Below, one piece after another: positions 1 to 8,139 of a DNA stretch of 47,762 nucleotides. Every line of letters begins with the position of its first letter. Positions within the stretch are counted from its first letter, which is position 1. The translations under genes and the position numbers were made by a program. Origin of the DNA: CAYOZN01 sp964408455 (GTDB lineage Bacteria; Planctomycetota; Phycisphaerae; UBA1845; UTPLA1). The notes beneath the pieces were generated by a model, which saw only the letters and a list, made by a program, of their open reading frames with translations, searched no databases and was not told the DNA's origin. The stretch is taken from the NCBI GenBank assembly GCA_964408455.1, contig CAYOZN010000034.1, forward strand, positions 1-47,762, given 5' to 3'.

Positions 1-599
1 ATGAACAGCTTATCGCTGCGTTTCTTGGAGACCTTGCCTTCGACGACGACTTCGGCCATCGGCCTGAGCCTGCCCAGCCCCTCGAGCGGAAGCCGCGCCA
101 CCTTGCCGTCCTCGCCGAGCAGTTGAACCGTCAACGACCGCGTTGCGATCTCGGTCGGCGGTTCGCAGCAGTAATCCCACGGCGTCTTGCACGCGTCGCC
201 TTCGATCTGGTCGCACGTCTTCATGCCCAGATCGGCCAGCGTGAACATCGCCCGGTCGGCGACGAACGGGTCGGTGCTGCCGCCGATGCGACCGCGAACC
301 ACGACGGTGTCGCCCTCCGCGGCGCTCTGCTTGGCTTCGATGACGCCCTTTGCATCGGAGGGCGCCTTCGTCAGAAAGAAGTCGGCTGGCACGCCGGCGG
401 GCAGCGTCGCGCTCGCGGGCGTGCCGCCGTTTGATCCGCCGGCAGGTGTCGAATTGGCGGCACTCTGGTTCGCACCCGCGCCCTGTGAACCAACCGGTTT
501 ACTGGAGTCGCAGGCGAGCCCGACCAGACCAGCCGCGCACACGAGCGTTAAGAGCCGCAAGGCGGAACCAACTTTGTTTTGCTTTATGAAGTTGCTCAT
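1..599 (-). CDS. Putative lipoprotein, 3' end cut by window edge
   Basis: The reading frame starts at an ATG at 599-597 and stays open to base 1, so the C-terminus lies outside the window. A purine-rich AGGA ribosome site lies just upstream (about 607-614). The N-terminus has a hydrophobic signal (residues 13-29) ending in a lipobox-like G-L-A-C with Cys30, so a lipid-anchored envelope protein is likely. A Ser/Ala/Gly/Pro-rich linker follows (about 31-65). The remaining domain has beta-rich stretches reading 'GDTVVVRGRIGG' and, near the edge, 'AEVVVEGKVSKK', which look like an OB-fold, with a cysteine cluster between them ('CKTPWDYCCEPP'). The function is unknown. It follows the ABC-exporter genes on the same strand, 107 bases after the last permease, so it may belong to that export system. 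Confidence 0.75.
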   Translation of the reverse strand, partial: MSNFIKQNKVGSALRLLTLVCAAGLVGLACDSSKPVGSQGAGANQSAANSTPAGGSNGGTPASATLPAGVPADFFLTKAPSDAKGVIEAKQSAAEGDTVVVRGRIGGSTDPFVADRAMFTLADLGMKTCDQIEGDACKTPWDYCCEPPTEIATRSLTVQLLGEDGKVARLPLEGLGRLRPMAEVVVEGKVSKKRSDKLF

Positions 600-706
600 T
601 GAAAATCCTTTCTTCATGGCATAATGGCCGTCAGCAGTTCGGTGCGCCACAAGCACGGCGCCTTTCTACCGGTCCTGCCGGAGCACACGCCCGGCCAGAG
701 TAAGCA

Positions 707-1873
707 TCACGCGCGTCGCAGCGCGTCGGGAATCGGAATTCGCAAACACCGCCACGCCGGCGGCAAAGCTCCGAGCACGCCAAGGGCCAGGCCGGCCCCG
801 AGCGCGGCGGCGAGCACCGGGCCGTCGATCACCATGCCGAAGGAACCCATGGAAAATCGCACGGCAAGCCCATCGAGCAGCACCAGCCCGATGCCGGCGG
901 CGACCAGTGCGCTGGCGGCTGTCGCAACGAGCGACTCCTGCACGAGGCTGAGCACGATGGCCGGCCGCGAAAAGCCCAGTGCCTGGAGCGTCGCCATTTC
1001 GCGAATGCGCGCGGCGAAGGCGGCATATTGCGTGTTCAAACCGCCGAGCAGTCCGCCAATGCCGATCAGCACCGCCGTCGCCCAGACCATCGCCCGGATG
1101 GGGCCGTAAAAGTCGTGCAGCTTCGCGTAATAGTCGCTTTCGCGCAGCGCGACCAGTTCCAGATCGAGCCGCGACTTGCAGAATACGTCCACGTCGCCAT
1201 ATTCCGCATCGCCCAGCGTGAGAACAACGCACGAGAGCGTGTTGCGCTTCGTCGCGATTTGAAGGTCGGTCAGCGGCACCCATATCTCGCCCTCCATGAC
1301 GGTGCCGGGCGCGGCAAATCGACCGACAATGGTCCAGCGGACGTCGTCGATCCAGAGTGCGCCGCCGACGCCCAGATCGGCGTCGCGCAGGCCGAGCTGC
1401 CGCGCGACGAGGCCGCCGACCAGCAGCTCATTGCGGCCGGCCTCCGGGGCACGGCCGGCGACCACGCGCACCTGCGGGTGCACGAGGAAGGCCTCAGGTC
1501 GTACGCCGCGAAAAACGACCGACAAAGTCTGGGATGAATCCTCCCGCGGGCGCACGAACATGGCCATGTGCACTTCGGGTGACACGTAAGAGACGCCCAG
1601 GCGCGACGCGATGCCGTCGACGGCGGCGGCGACCATGTCGGCGGTGCTGGCATCGATCTCCGAGCGCTCGACGCTCTCTTCGCTGCCGGCCCCGAGGAGC
1701 ATGACGTTGCGCTCGACGCCGCTGACACCGAGGCTCCGGTTCATGCCGCGCACGAAGCCGCCGGCCGCCAGCACCAGCAGCACCACGAGGCCACCGCCCA
1801 GCAGTGTGGCAATCGCCCGTGGCCTCGAGCGACCCAGGTTGCGTACTGCATATTCGAACGGCAGATGTTTCAT
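707..1873 (-). CDS. ABC transporter permease, FtsX/MacB type (second permease)
   Basis: This 388-residue inner-membrane protein has the MacB/LolC/LolE layout: one N-terminal transmembrane helix (about 22-41), a large extracytoplasmic MacB-like domain (about 50-245), and three C-terminal helices (about 253-278, 303-330, 350-372) of the FtsX domain. It ends in the typical 'PAWRCLRIPIPDALRR' tail, which packs against the ATPase. It is the last permease of an adaptor - ATPase - permease - permease order, separated from the preceding permease by 147 bases holding heptamer repeats. Type VII ABC systems of this kind move lipoproteins, peptides or small molecules using force applied from the membrane, not by passing substrate through a central channel. 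The substrate is not apparent from the sequence. Confidence 0.9.
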   Translation of the reverse strand: MKHLPFEYAVRNLGRSRPRAIATLLGGGLVVLLVLAAGGFVRGMNRSLGVSGVERNVMLLGAGSEESVERSEIDASTADMVAAAVDGIASRLGVSYVSPEVHMAMFVRPREDSSQTLSVVFRGVRPEAFLVHPQVRVVAGRAPEAGRNELLVGGLVARQLGLRDADLGVGGALWIDDVRWTIVGRFAAPGTVMEGEIWVPLTDLQIATKRNTLSCVVLTLGDAEYGDVDVFCKSRLDLELVALRESDYYAKLHDFYGPIRAMVWATAVLIGIGGLLGGLNTQYAAFAARIREMATLQALGFSRPAIVLSLVQESLVATAASALVAAGIGLVLLDGLAVRFSMGSFGMVIDGPVLAAALGAGLALGVLGALPPAWRCLRIPIPDALRRA

Positions 1874-1917
1874 CGTGCGCTCTTAAACTCAGGATCCAGC
1901 GCCTTTAACGCGCAAAA

Positions 1918-2010
1918 TTCATCAGCCATCATTCATCATTCATAATTCATCATTCAGCATTCAGCATTTTGCATTTTGCATTTTGCATTTTGCATTCCGC
2001 GTTCTGCATC
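1918..2010. repeat. Heptamer-type short tandem repeats between permease genes
   Basis: The gap between the two permease genes holds degenerate 7-8 bp units: first ATTCATC/ATTCAGC variants, then four near-perfect ATTTTGC units. It is AT-rich against a GC-rich background. A shorter array of the same ATTCAGC unit sits between carA and carB, so this is a genome-wide repeat type. No coding or hairpin role is visible. Confidence 0.8.
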
Positions 2011-2020
2011 GCCCCGCCTC

Positions 2021-3175
2021 TCACACCATCCTGAAGCACTCCACGATCTCCCGCCTCGACGCCTGCCACGCCGGAATCATCCCGGCCAGCACACCGAGCA
2101 ACACCGACATTGCCAGTCCCGACGCCGCCACCAGCGCGCTCGACGCGATCGGCACGCTGATGCCTTCGACCGAGATGCTCCAGCTGCCCCAGTAAAGCAG
2201 ACCCATCGACAGCACCGATCCCAGAAGACCGCCAAGCACGCTCAGGAGCAGCCCCTCGGCGAGAATTATCCCCGCCACCTGGGCCGTGGTATACCCGAGC
2301 GTCTGAAAGACGGCGTGATCGCGAATGCGGTCCTGAACTGCCAGAACGATGGCATTACCCACCAGGCCGAGGATCGCCGCCAGGCATCCCCAGCCCAGCC
2401 ATCGGGTGAAGCCGACGATCTCCATGACATCACCCGCGGCCTGGGCCACGAAGGCCTGCTCCGAGCGGGTATGCGTCGGCTCCTGATCGGCGGCGAATTC
2501 CGCATCGATCGCGGCCGCCACGGCATCGAGCCGCGAAGGATCGTCGACGCGCACATTGAACTGCGTCACGTATCCGCCAGAACGGCTCCCGGTCGCATAT
2601 TGCAGAAAGTCGAGGTGCGTATAACCCACGTTGCGGTGCTCCGGCTCATCGGACTCCACCACGCCCGCCACATAGACCGTGACGCCGGCCGCGTCGAACC
2701 GGTCCCCCACCGAAAGCCCGCGCCGCTCGGCCAGCGACCGCCCCAGCAGCGTGGCATCGCTGCGGCGCTTCCAGTCCTCGATGCTGCCATCGACGACCTG
2801 TATGCGCCGGCCGTATTCGTTCAAGAACGTCTCAGGCGGCACACCGCGAAATGTCACGACGTCGAGGCTGGTGCGGCAGTTGCTGACGCTGATGCGCATG
2901 GGCACCACGCTCTCCACGCCCGGAATCTTCGAGATTCGCTGGATGTACGACTCCGGCATCCGGCTGGTGAACGGGCAGTAGCGGTCCTTGCGATAGACGA
3001 TCAGCGCGTTCTCTTTGGCCGACGCCTGCGTCACCGCTTCGACACCGCCCTGCATGGCCTGCACGCCGCCGTAGAGGAACATGGCGATGGCCACGCCGCA
3101 GATCGTCAGCGCCGAGCGCAGCCGGTGCCGCGTCACCTGCTTGACCACGACCGGGAAGAGCCGCAATGCCGTCAC
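2021..3175 (-). CDS. ABC transporter permease, FtsX/MacB type (first permease)
   Basis: This is a 384-residue permease. The start chosen is GTG at 3175-3173, which overlaps the ATPase stop codon in a GTGA junction, the usual sign of translational coupling. A longer reading frame exists upstream but lies wholly over the ATPase gene. One helix (about 17-36) is followed by a large periplasmic domain and three C-terminal helices including 'GCLAAILGLVGNAIVLAV' and 'VLLGVLAGMIPAWQASRREI'. It resembles its neighbour in layout but not closely in sequence, so the two probably form a heterodimer like LolC/LolE. The C-terminal 'PAWQASRREIVECF' is the coupling region found in FtsX-type permeases. Confidence 0.9.
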   Translation of the reverse strand: MTALRLFPVVVKQVTRHRLRSALTICGVAIAMFLYGGVQAMQGGVEAVTQASAKENALIVYRKDRYCPFTSRMPESYIQRISKIPGVESVVPMRISVSNCRTSLDVVTFRGVPPETFLNEYGRRIQVVDGSIEDWKRRSDATLLGRSLAERRGLSVGDRFDAAGVTVYVAGVVESDEPEHRNVGYTHLDFLQYATGSRSGGYVTQFNVRVDDPSRLDAVAAAIDAEFAADQEPTHTRSEQAFVAQAAGDVMEIVGFTRWLGWGCLAAILGLVGNAIVLAVQDRIRDHAVFQTLGYTTAQVAGIILAEGLLLSVLGGLLGSVLSMGLLYWGSWSISVEGISVPIASSALVAASGLAMSVLLGVLAGMIPAWQASRREIVECFRMV

Positions 3176-3876
3176 GCCGCACCTCCGGCCGCCGCCAGCT
3201 CGTCCGCCTCCACCAGCCGGCCTTTTTCGAGATGCAGCACCCGCCCCGCATAGTCGGCCGTCTTCGGATCGTGCGTCACCATGATGAGCGTCTTGTCCAG
3301 TTCGCGGTTGAGCCGCATCAACAGCTCCATCACGTGCCGCGCCGCCGCCGCGTCCAGATCGCCGGTCGGCTCGTCGGCGACCAGGATCTTCGGATCGGTC
3401 ACGATGGCGCGGGCGATGGCCACGCGCTGTTCCTGGCCGCCGGAAAGCTGCCGCGGGAAGTGATCGTGCCGATCTGCCAGGCCCACCAGTTCCAGTGCGA
3501 AGCACACGCGCTCATGCCGCTGTGCGCGCGTCATGCGGTGCAACAGCAATGGCAGTTCCACATTCTCGTACGCCGTCAGCGTCGCCACCAGGTTGTACAG
3601 CTGAAAGATGTAACCCACATATTCGGCCCGCCACGCCGCAAGCTGCGAGCGCGACATGCCCGCCAGCTCGCGGCCGTCGATGCGCAGGCTGCCGGCCGTG
3701 GCCCGGTCGATGCCCGCCAGCAGGTTGAGCAGCGTCGTCTTCCCGCTGCCGGAGGGTCCCATCAGGGCAAGGAATTCGCCCTGCTCGATGTCCAGGTCCA
3801 GCCCCGCCAGCGGCGTGATCTCCACGTCGCCGCGGCGGTAGGTTCGCGTCAGGTCTCGGCATTCGATCATGGCCAT
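3172..3876 (-). CDS. ABC transporter ATP-binding protein, LolD/MacB type
   Basis: The 234-residue cytoplasmic ATPase has every expected motif: Walker A 'GPSGSGKTT' (40-48), Q-loop Gln92, signature 'LSGGQ' (144-148), Walker B 'ILVADEPTGDLD' (164-175) and the H-loop His202. The Thr-Gly-Asp-Leu-Asp D-loop and overall length place it in the LolD/MacB/FtsE branch. The ATG at 3876 lies one base after the adaptor stop codon and the stop overlaps the downstream permease GTG, so the adaptor, ATPase and permease are almost certainly one transcript. It should hydrolyse ATP to drive the two FtsX-type permeases. Confidence 0.96.
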   Translation of the reverse strand: MAMIECRDLTRTYRRGDVEITPLAGLDLDIEQGEFLALMGPSGSGKTTLLNLLAGIDRATAGSLRIDGRELAGMSRSQLAAWRAEYVGYIFQLYNLVATLTAYENVELPLLLHRMTRAQRHERVCFALELVGLADRHDHFPRQLSGGQEQRVAIARAIVTDPKILVADEPTGDLDAAAARHVMELLMRLNRELDKTLIMVTHDPKTADYAGRVLHLEKGRLVEADELAAAGGAA

Positions 3877-3877
3877 C

Positions 3878-5467
3878 TCATTTGCCTCCCGTCGGGGACG
3901 TGCCGCCCGCGCTTGATGCCTCGCCAAGGACGCGAACCCGCTGCCCCGGCGAAAGACCGCCGCGCGGCTCCGCAATCAGGCGATCGCCCTGCCGCAGTCC
4001 CTCGGCGACTTCGACCCAGTCGCCTTCGCGGGCCGTGCCCAGCGTGACCAGCCGGCGCTCGGCGCTTTCGGGCGGCCCGGCCACGACCCAGGCGATGGCC
4101 TCGCCGCCGCTGGTCCGCTCCAGCAATGCGTCCGGAGCAAACAGGGCCGTGCGCGTGGCACCTTCATCGCCGGTCGACTGCGCCATAAAGCGCACCCGCG
4201 CCAGCATCTCGGGCTTGAGCTCCGGCGATGGATCCGCGATGGCCACCTTCACCTGAAGCGTGTTCTTTTGAATGTCCGCCTCGTGCATCACCCGCGTCAC
4301 TTCGCCGTCGAAGACGCGATCGGGCAGCACATTGACCACCACCTGGGCACGCTGCCCGACGCCGACCTGCGCAGCATCCGACAGCGGCACGTCCACGCGC
4401 ACCTGAAGCTTGCGGGGATCGTACACGCGCAGAATCTGTGCCGACTGCGGATTGTCCGCCTGGAGCATGACTTTGGAGCCGGGCTGCACCAGCCGGTTCA
4501 TGACGATGCCGTCGACCGGGCTCTTCACTTCCATCCGTTCCAGCCGCAAGGCCGCCTCGGCCGCCGTCGCCCGTGATCGCAGCAGATCGGCCTCGGCGCG
4601 CTTCAATTCGGCCTCGGCCTCCTTGAGCGCCTTCGTCTCGCCGATCTTCAATCGCAGGCTCTCCGCCGCCGCCTCCACTTCGGCCCGCATCTGTGCAACC
4701 TGCGCCTCCAGGACCGGCTTCTTGCCGCGGATCGTGTCCACCAGCGCTTTCTGGGCCTCCCACTGCTGGTGCGCGCGGATCGCCTCGATCTCCGAGGCCT
4801 GCTGGCGATCGCGAAGGCTGCACAGCCGCTCGTGCTCGGCGTCGAGCTCCTTCTCCCTGGCTTCTGCCGCCGCAAGCTCGGCCGGCCAGCGGTCGAGATC
4901 GGCCAGCCGCTCATCGAGCATTGCCCTGGACAGGGCGAGCCGGCGCTTCAGCTCGATCGTGTTATCGAACGTGAGCCGGGCCGCATCCAGTGTCGCCGTG
5001 GCGACACCTACCCGCGCCTCGGCCGCCGCCAGCTCCGCGTCCGCACCATCCCGGGACAGCTTCGCGTCGTCCTCGATCAGCCGCGCCACCACCTGACCGG
5101 CCTTCACCGGCTGGCCCTCCAGCACCAGTACCTCGCGCACGACGCCATCGGTCAGTGCCGAGATGCTGTGCGCGAACGGATCGGCCTCCACCCAGCCCGG
5201 CGCCTGCACCACCACGCCGCCCGCCAGCTTGTGCCCGCTCTTCGAGATGACCGGTACGACCCTGACGTCCACCGCCGGCAGAAGCGCATCCCACGCCGCA
5301 TAGGCCGCCAGGGCCAGCGTGGCAACGACCAGGGCCATTGGGATCAGCAGCCGCGTGGCCAGCTTGCGCGACGGCAGCGGCACGCGCTCGCGGATCGGCG
5401 CGACAACCTCACCGCGCTCGCCGCCCGCCCGCCGGAACATGCGCAGGTCCCGTGTCTGATTTTCCAT
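3878..5467 (-). CDS. HlyD/MacA-type membrane-fusion adaptor of ABC exporter
   Basis: This 529-residue periplasmic adaptor has an N-terminal membrane anchor (about 38-58), a lipoyl-like half-motif around 'VREVLVLEGQPVKAGQVVARL', a long alanine/glutamate-rich coiled-coil hairpin (about 115-320), the second lipoyl half ('MEVKSPVDGIVMNRLVQPGSKVM') and C-terminal beta-barrel domains. The start chosen is ATG 5467, preceded by a GAGG site about eight bases upstream; in-frame starts further upstream give a basic, non-helical leader unlike the family. Adaptors of this class link an inner-membrane pump to an outer-membrane exit duct. No TolC-like protein is in the window. The coiled coil is longer than in E. 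coli MacA, which may reflect a wide periplasm. Confidence 0.92.
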   Translation of the reverse strand: MENQTRDLRMFRRAGGERGEVVAPIRERVPLPSRKLATRLLIPMALVVATLALAAYAAWDALLPAVDVRVVPVISKSGHKLAGGVVVQAPGWVEADPFAHSISALTDGVVREVLVLEGQPVKAGQVVARLIEDDAKLSRDGADAELAAAEARVGVATATLDAARLTFDNTIELKRRLALSRAMLDERLADLDRWPAELAAAEAREKELDAEHERLCSLRDRQQASEIEAIRAHQQWEAQKALVDTIRGKKPVLEAQVAQMRAEVEAAAESLRLKIGETKALKEAEAELKRAEADLLRSRATAAEAALRLERMEVKSPVDGIVMNRLVQPGSKVMLQADNPQSAQILRVYDPRKLQVRVDVPLSDAAQVGVGQRAQVVVNVLPDRVFDGEVTRVMHEADIQKNTLQVKVAIADPSPELKPEMLARVRFMAQSTGDEGATRTALFAPDALLERTSGGEAIAWVVAGPPESAERRLVTLGTAREGDWVEVAEGLRQGDRLIAEPRGGLSPGQRVRVLGEASSAGGTSPTGGK

Positions 5468-5771
5468 CGCAACCTCACTTCGCGTCAGAGCCAACGTCGT
5501 GGCACTCTCGCGTTCAGGCGGCACGCCCCCGCGCTTGCCGCTATCGAACGGTTTTGTCTGTACCTGCCCGGCCGCCTGCAAGAGGGCCCGGGCACTTGTA
5601 CCCACACGCCGGCGATGCGCCGCCAAAGCAGCCCCTTTGCCGCTGGGCCTGATCGGCAAATGCAGTCATCTCGCAAGCGACGCATGCCCGATATCGGGCA
5701 CGAATGGGCGCGAACGCCACCGCCGTTCAATCAACATGTCCTGGAAACAAGGAATGGGCGCAGCCCGAGAC
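5468..5771. other. Intergenic region upstream of adaptor gene
   Basis: There are 304 bases between the cysteine-rich protein gene and the adaptor gene, both on the minus strand. I see no clear promoter, hairpin terminator or RNA gene. Transcription from the promoter at about 6228-6255 could run through, but this cannot be shown here. Confidence 0.5.
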
Positions 5772-6209
5772 TCAGGCGCGCGGAGGGCGAAAGATACCGT
5801 CGGGAATCTGGCTGTCCGGCCGATCCGCATGGACTACGCGCGCCACCAGCGGGGGCGGCGCATCGGCCGCGGCGGGGGATGCGCTCAATGTCGGCGGAAA
5901 AACCTTCATGCAGCACGGGGCCACGCATGCGGTGCACCCGGAAGGCACGTTTTCACCGCCGTGCTCGTCTTCCGAATGGGTCGCGCCATCGCAGCAGTCT
6001 TCGCGGGAGTTAACCCGGTGTTCGGATTCAACGGGCTCGCAATTGATGCAGCAGCTTTGCGCCGCCGAAGTGCCGTCGCCTGCTGAACCCGGCCCGCAGC
6101 ATGGCGACATCCTGCGCGGGGCAATCATCGCGAGCATTAGAGCGCAGACCAACCCGCCGGCCGCATAGCGGCCGTTCATGCCACCGGTAAATTGGAGCAA
6201 GGTGCGCAT
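5772..6209 (-). CDS. Small cysteine-rich exported protein
   Basis: A 145-residue protein is read from ATG 6209, which has a GGGAG site immediately upstream and a strong promoter 20-45 bases away. A longer start (GTG 6221) would fall on the predicted transcription start. Residues 14-30 are hydrophobic and form a likely signal peptide or anchor. The mature part has several cysteine pairs ('SPCCGPG', 'SCCINC', 'EDCCDG', 'APCCM') plus acidic and His residues, suggesting metal binding or multiple disulfides. The C-terminal 'PDGIFRPPRA' resembles the ends of small exported proteins next to heavy-metal efflux genes, which is a weak recollection and not proof. It lies upstream of and on the same strand as the ABC-exporter genes, so a metal-related role for that operon is a reasonable hypothesis. 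Confidence 0.7.
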   Translation of the reverse strand: MRTLLQFTGGMNGRYAAGGLVCALMLAMIAPRRMSPCCGPGSAGDGTSAAQSCCINCEPVESEHRVNSREDCCDGATHSEDEHGGENVPSGCTACVAPCCMKVFPPTLSASPAAADAPPPLVARVVHADRPDSQIPDGIFRPPRA

Positions 6210-6227
6210 TTCCGCTCCCACGCCACC

Positions 6228-6255
6228 ATTATATGTAATCCAGACCGCCCGACAA
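6228..6255 (-). promoter_or_regulatory. Sigma-70-like promoter for cysteine-rich protein gene
   Basis: Read on the minus strand, TTGTCG (6255-6250) and a perfect TATAAT (6233-6228) are separated by 16 bases. Transcription would begin near 6221, leaving a short leader that carries GGGAG before ATG 6209. This is the best -10 box in the window and settles the start codon. Confidence 0.65.
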
Positions 6256-6330
6256 CGCGAAAACCTGCCAATTCCTCGCCTAAACCGTTAATCCGTAACA
6301 CCTTGCGCAATCCGGGCCTGCGGCCCGCGG

Positions 6331-6359
6331 TTGCCCCTGATGCAAGCGACCGATAAGAT
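6331..6359 (+). promoter_or_regulatory. Candidate promoter for ornithine aminotransferase
   Basis: TTGCCC (6331-6336) and TAAGAT (6354-6359) have an ideal 17-base spacer. The expected start of transcription near 6366 gives a leader of about 47 bases before ATG 6413. It is divergent from the promoter of the cysteine-rich gene. Confidence 0.5.
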
Positions 6360-6412
6360 GAACCGTCGCGCGGTCAGACAACCCGTTTACTTTGCGAGGA
6401 AAACACAGCCCT

Positions 6413-7651
6413 ATGAGTACTGCGACCGAATCCAAGACGAACAATCTCATCGACATGAATGAGCGATACGGCGCGAACAACTACCACCCCCTGCCGGTGG
6501 TCATCGAGTCTGGCGAGGGCTGCTGGGTCTACGACGTCGAGGAGAACAAATACCTCGACATGCTCTCCGCCTATTCCGCCCTGAACTTCGGCTATTCACA
6601 CGAGCGGCTCATCGCCGCCGCCACAAAGCAGCTCAACAAGGTCACGCTCACCTCGCGGGCCTTTCACAACGACCAGCTCGGCCCCTTCTGCCGCGAGCTC
6701 TGCGAACTGACCGGCTATGAAACCGTGCTTCCGATGAACAGCGGGGCCGAGGCCGTCGAGACGGCGATCAAGATGGCCCGCAAGTGGGGCTACACACAAA
6801 AGGGCGTGGAGCGCGACAAGGCGGAGATCATCTGTGCCAGCGGCAACTTCCACGGTCGAACGACGACGGTCGTCAGCTTTTCAACCGACGAGCAATACCG
6901 CAACGGCTTTGGCCCGTTCACGCCGGGCTTCAGGCTGATCCCGTTCAACGACGTCGATGCCCTGGCCGCGGCCATTAATAAGAATACCGTCGCCTTTCTG
7001 GTCGAGCCGATCCAGGCGGAGTGCGGCATCATCGTGCCCGCCGACGGCTATTTGAAGAAGGTTCGCGAGATCTGTACGAAGCACAACGTACTGTTCATCG
7101 CCGACGAGATTCAGACCGGCCTGTGCCGAACCGGCTATCGATTTGCCTGGCAGCACGATGGCGAAGATGCCCGGCCCGATGCGATGTGCCTCGGCAAGGC
7201 ACTCGGCGGCGGCGTCGTGCCGATCTCGGCCGTCGTTTCTTCGCGGAAGATCATGAGCGTATTCACGCCCGGCGATCACGGCTCGACCTTCGGCGGCAAT
7301 CCGCTGGCCTGCGCCGTCGCCCGCGTGGCGATCGACATGATTGCGAACGACGGGTTGGACAAGCGCTCCAAGGAACTCGGCGGCTACTTCCGGACAAAGC
7401 TGCATGCCGTCGGCGCGCCCGCCGTGCAGGAAATCCGCGGCCGCGGCCTGCTGATCGGCGTGCAGATCAAACCGAATTACCCGAAGGCCCGCTGGTTCTG
7501 CGAAAAGTTCATGGAGCAGGGCATGCTCTGCAAGGATGCCCACGACGACGTGATTCGCTTCGCCCCGCCGCTGATCATTGATAAGAAGGAAATCGACTGG
7601 GCGATGGAGCGGATTGGCCCGGTGTTGCTCAGCGCTTCACCGATCGCTTGA
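6413..7651 (+). CDS. rocD: Ornithine--oxo-acid aminotransferase
   Basis: This 412-residue class-III PLP aminotransferase converts ornithine plus 2-oxoglutarate to glutamate semialdehyde and glutamate, linking arginine breakdown to proline. Family features seen in order: 'ERYGANNYHPLPVV' near the N-terminus, typical of ornithine aminotransferases; 'NSGAEAVETAIKMARKWGY' phosphate-binding region; 'NFHGRTTTVVSFS'; 'FIADEIQTGLCRTG' with the cofactor-binding Asp; and 'LGKALGGGVVP' with the Schiff-base lysine. ATG 6413 is preferred over an upstream TTG, with GAGGA at 6396-6400. It stands alone, so its metabolic partner cannot be read from the context. Acetylornithine aminotransferase is the main alternative, but the N-terminal motif favours RocD. 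Confidence 0.93.
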   Translation: MSTATESKTNNLIDMNERYGANNYHPLPVVIESGEGCWVYDVEENKYLDMLSAYSALNFGYSHERLIAAATKQLNKVTLTSRAFHNDQLGPFCRELCELTGYETVLPMNSGAEAVETAIKMARKWGYTQKGVERDKAEIICASGNFHGRTTTVVSFSTDEQYRNGFGPFTPGFRLIPFNDVDALAAAINKNTVAFLVEPIQAECGIIVPADGYLKKVREICTKHNVLFIADEIQTGLCRTGYRFAWQHDGEDARPDAMCLGKALGGGVVPISAVVSSRKIMSVFTPGDHGSTFGGNPLACAVARVAIDMIANDGLDKRSKELGGYFRTKLHAVGAPAVQEIRGRGLLIGVQIKPNYPKARWFCEKFMEQGMLCKDAHDDVIRFAPPLIIDKKEIDWAMERIGPVLLSASPIA

Positions 7652-7809
7652 TCGCGCCGGCACATCGTCAGCTTCGGAAACCGCGCCGGGCACGCGGTCC
7701 AAATGGCTGAAAAGGCCTTTATTTCCAGGCATTTCAGCGGCGTTTTCCCCTTTCGCAACGCTTCACATCTGATCGCGTTTTTTCGCGAGACTTTGCAGTC
7801 GTACCACCG

Positions 7810-7824
7810 GCTAAGTGGTACGTA
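7810..7824. repeat. Left copy of 15-bp repeat flanking the AbiE-like module
   Basis: GCTAAGTGGTACGTA occurs here and again at 10483-10497 in the same orientation, 2673 bp apart. Past the exact match the sites continue similarly (TCAC here, CCAC at the right copy). The left copy is also half of a 7-bp stem with GTACCAC at 7801-7807. It may be a cassette boundary or a regulator site. Confidence 0.75.
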
Positions 7825-8105
7825 TCACATCAAGTCTGACGCGGCTGCCCTCGCTGGGTCAAAACGCCAACCGAGGCGTGATACCACCCTTGCACCACAC
7901 TAAGCCTTCAGATCGCGGGGGCCACACAACCGACCCGCGACCGAACAAACCCTTGGTCTTTGTGACCCTCTTCCTAGGTTTTGTACGCCTCCGACCTGAG
8001 TCCGGCGGGGTTTCATTGGCGTTATTCTCCCCGTCTTCGGCCCCGCGGCCGATAATCCTGAGCGCCCAGGCAGGCCCTTGCCGATAGCTCTTGCGTAACC
8101 TTACA

Positions 8106-8138
8106 TGCAGGTTTAATATGTACTTGCAGGTTTAATAT
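8106..8138 (+). promoter_or_regulatory. Paired direct repeats, likely operator of the AbiE-like module
   Basis: TGCAGGTTTAATAT appears twice (8106-8119 and 8125-8138), 19 bases apart, with the second copy ending two bases before the ATG at 8140. The AGG of the second copy also serves as the ribosome site. AbiEi-type antitoxins repress their own operon, so these repeats are a natural binding site for the winged-helix protein encoded just downstream; this is inferred. Confidence 0.65.
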
Positions 8139-8139
8139 T

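Larger units (their letters stand above)
7652..8139. other. Intergenic region left of the AbiE-like module
   Basis: The 488 bases hold no convincing gene. They contain a GTACCAC/GTGGTAC hairpin (7801-7821) that overlaps the left copy of a repeat shared with 10483-10497, and two tandem operator-like repeats next to the following gene. Base composition is less extreme than in the flanking core genes. Confidence 0.6.

Noticed and set aside
1976..3253. Plus-strand frame of 425 codons over the first permease gene
   Set aside because: Composition is Arg/His/Pro-rich and the opposite strand carries a permease with full FtsX-type topology and coupled junctions.
7706..7738. GCTGAAA/TTTCAGC inverted repeat after the ornithine aminotransferase gene as a terminator
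   Set aside because: The stem is weak, the loop is long and no run of T follows, so it does not meet the standard for a Rho-independent terminator.
7815..8087. 90-codon frame before the AbiE-like module
   Set aside because: There is no ribosome site, composition is Pro/Ser/Leu-rich without structure, and it crosses the flanking repeat.
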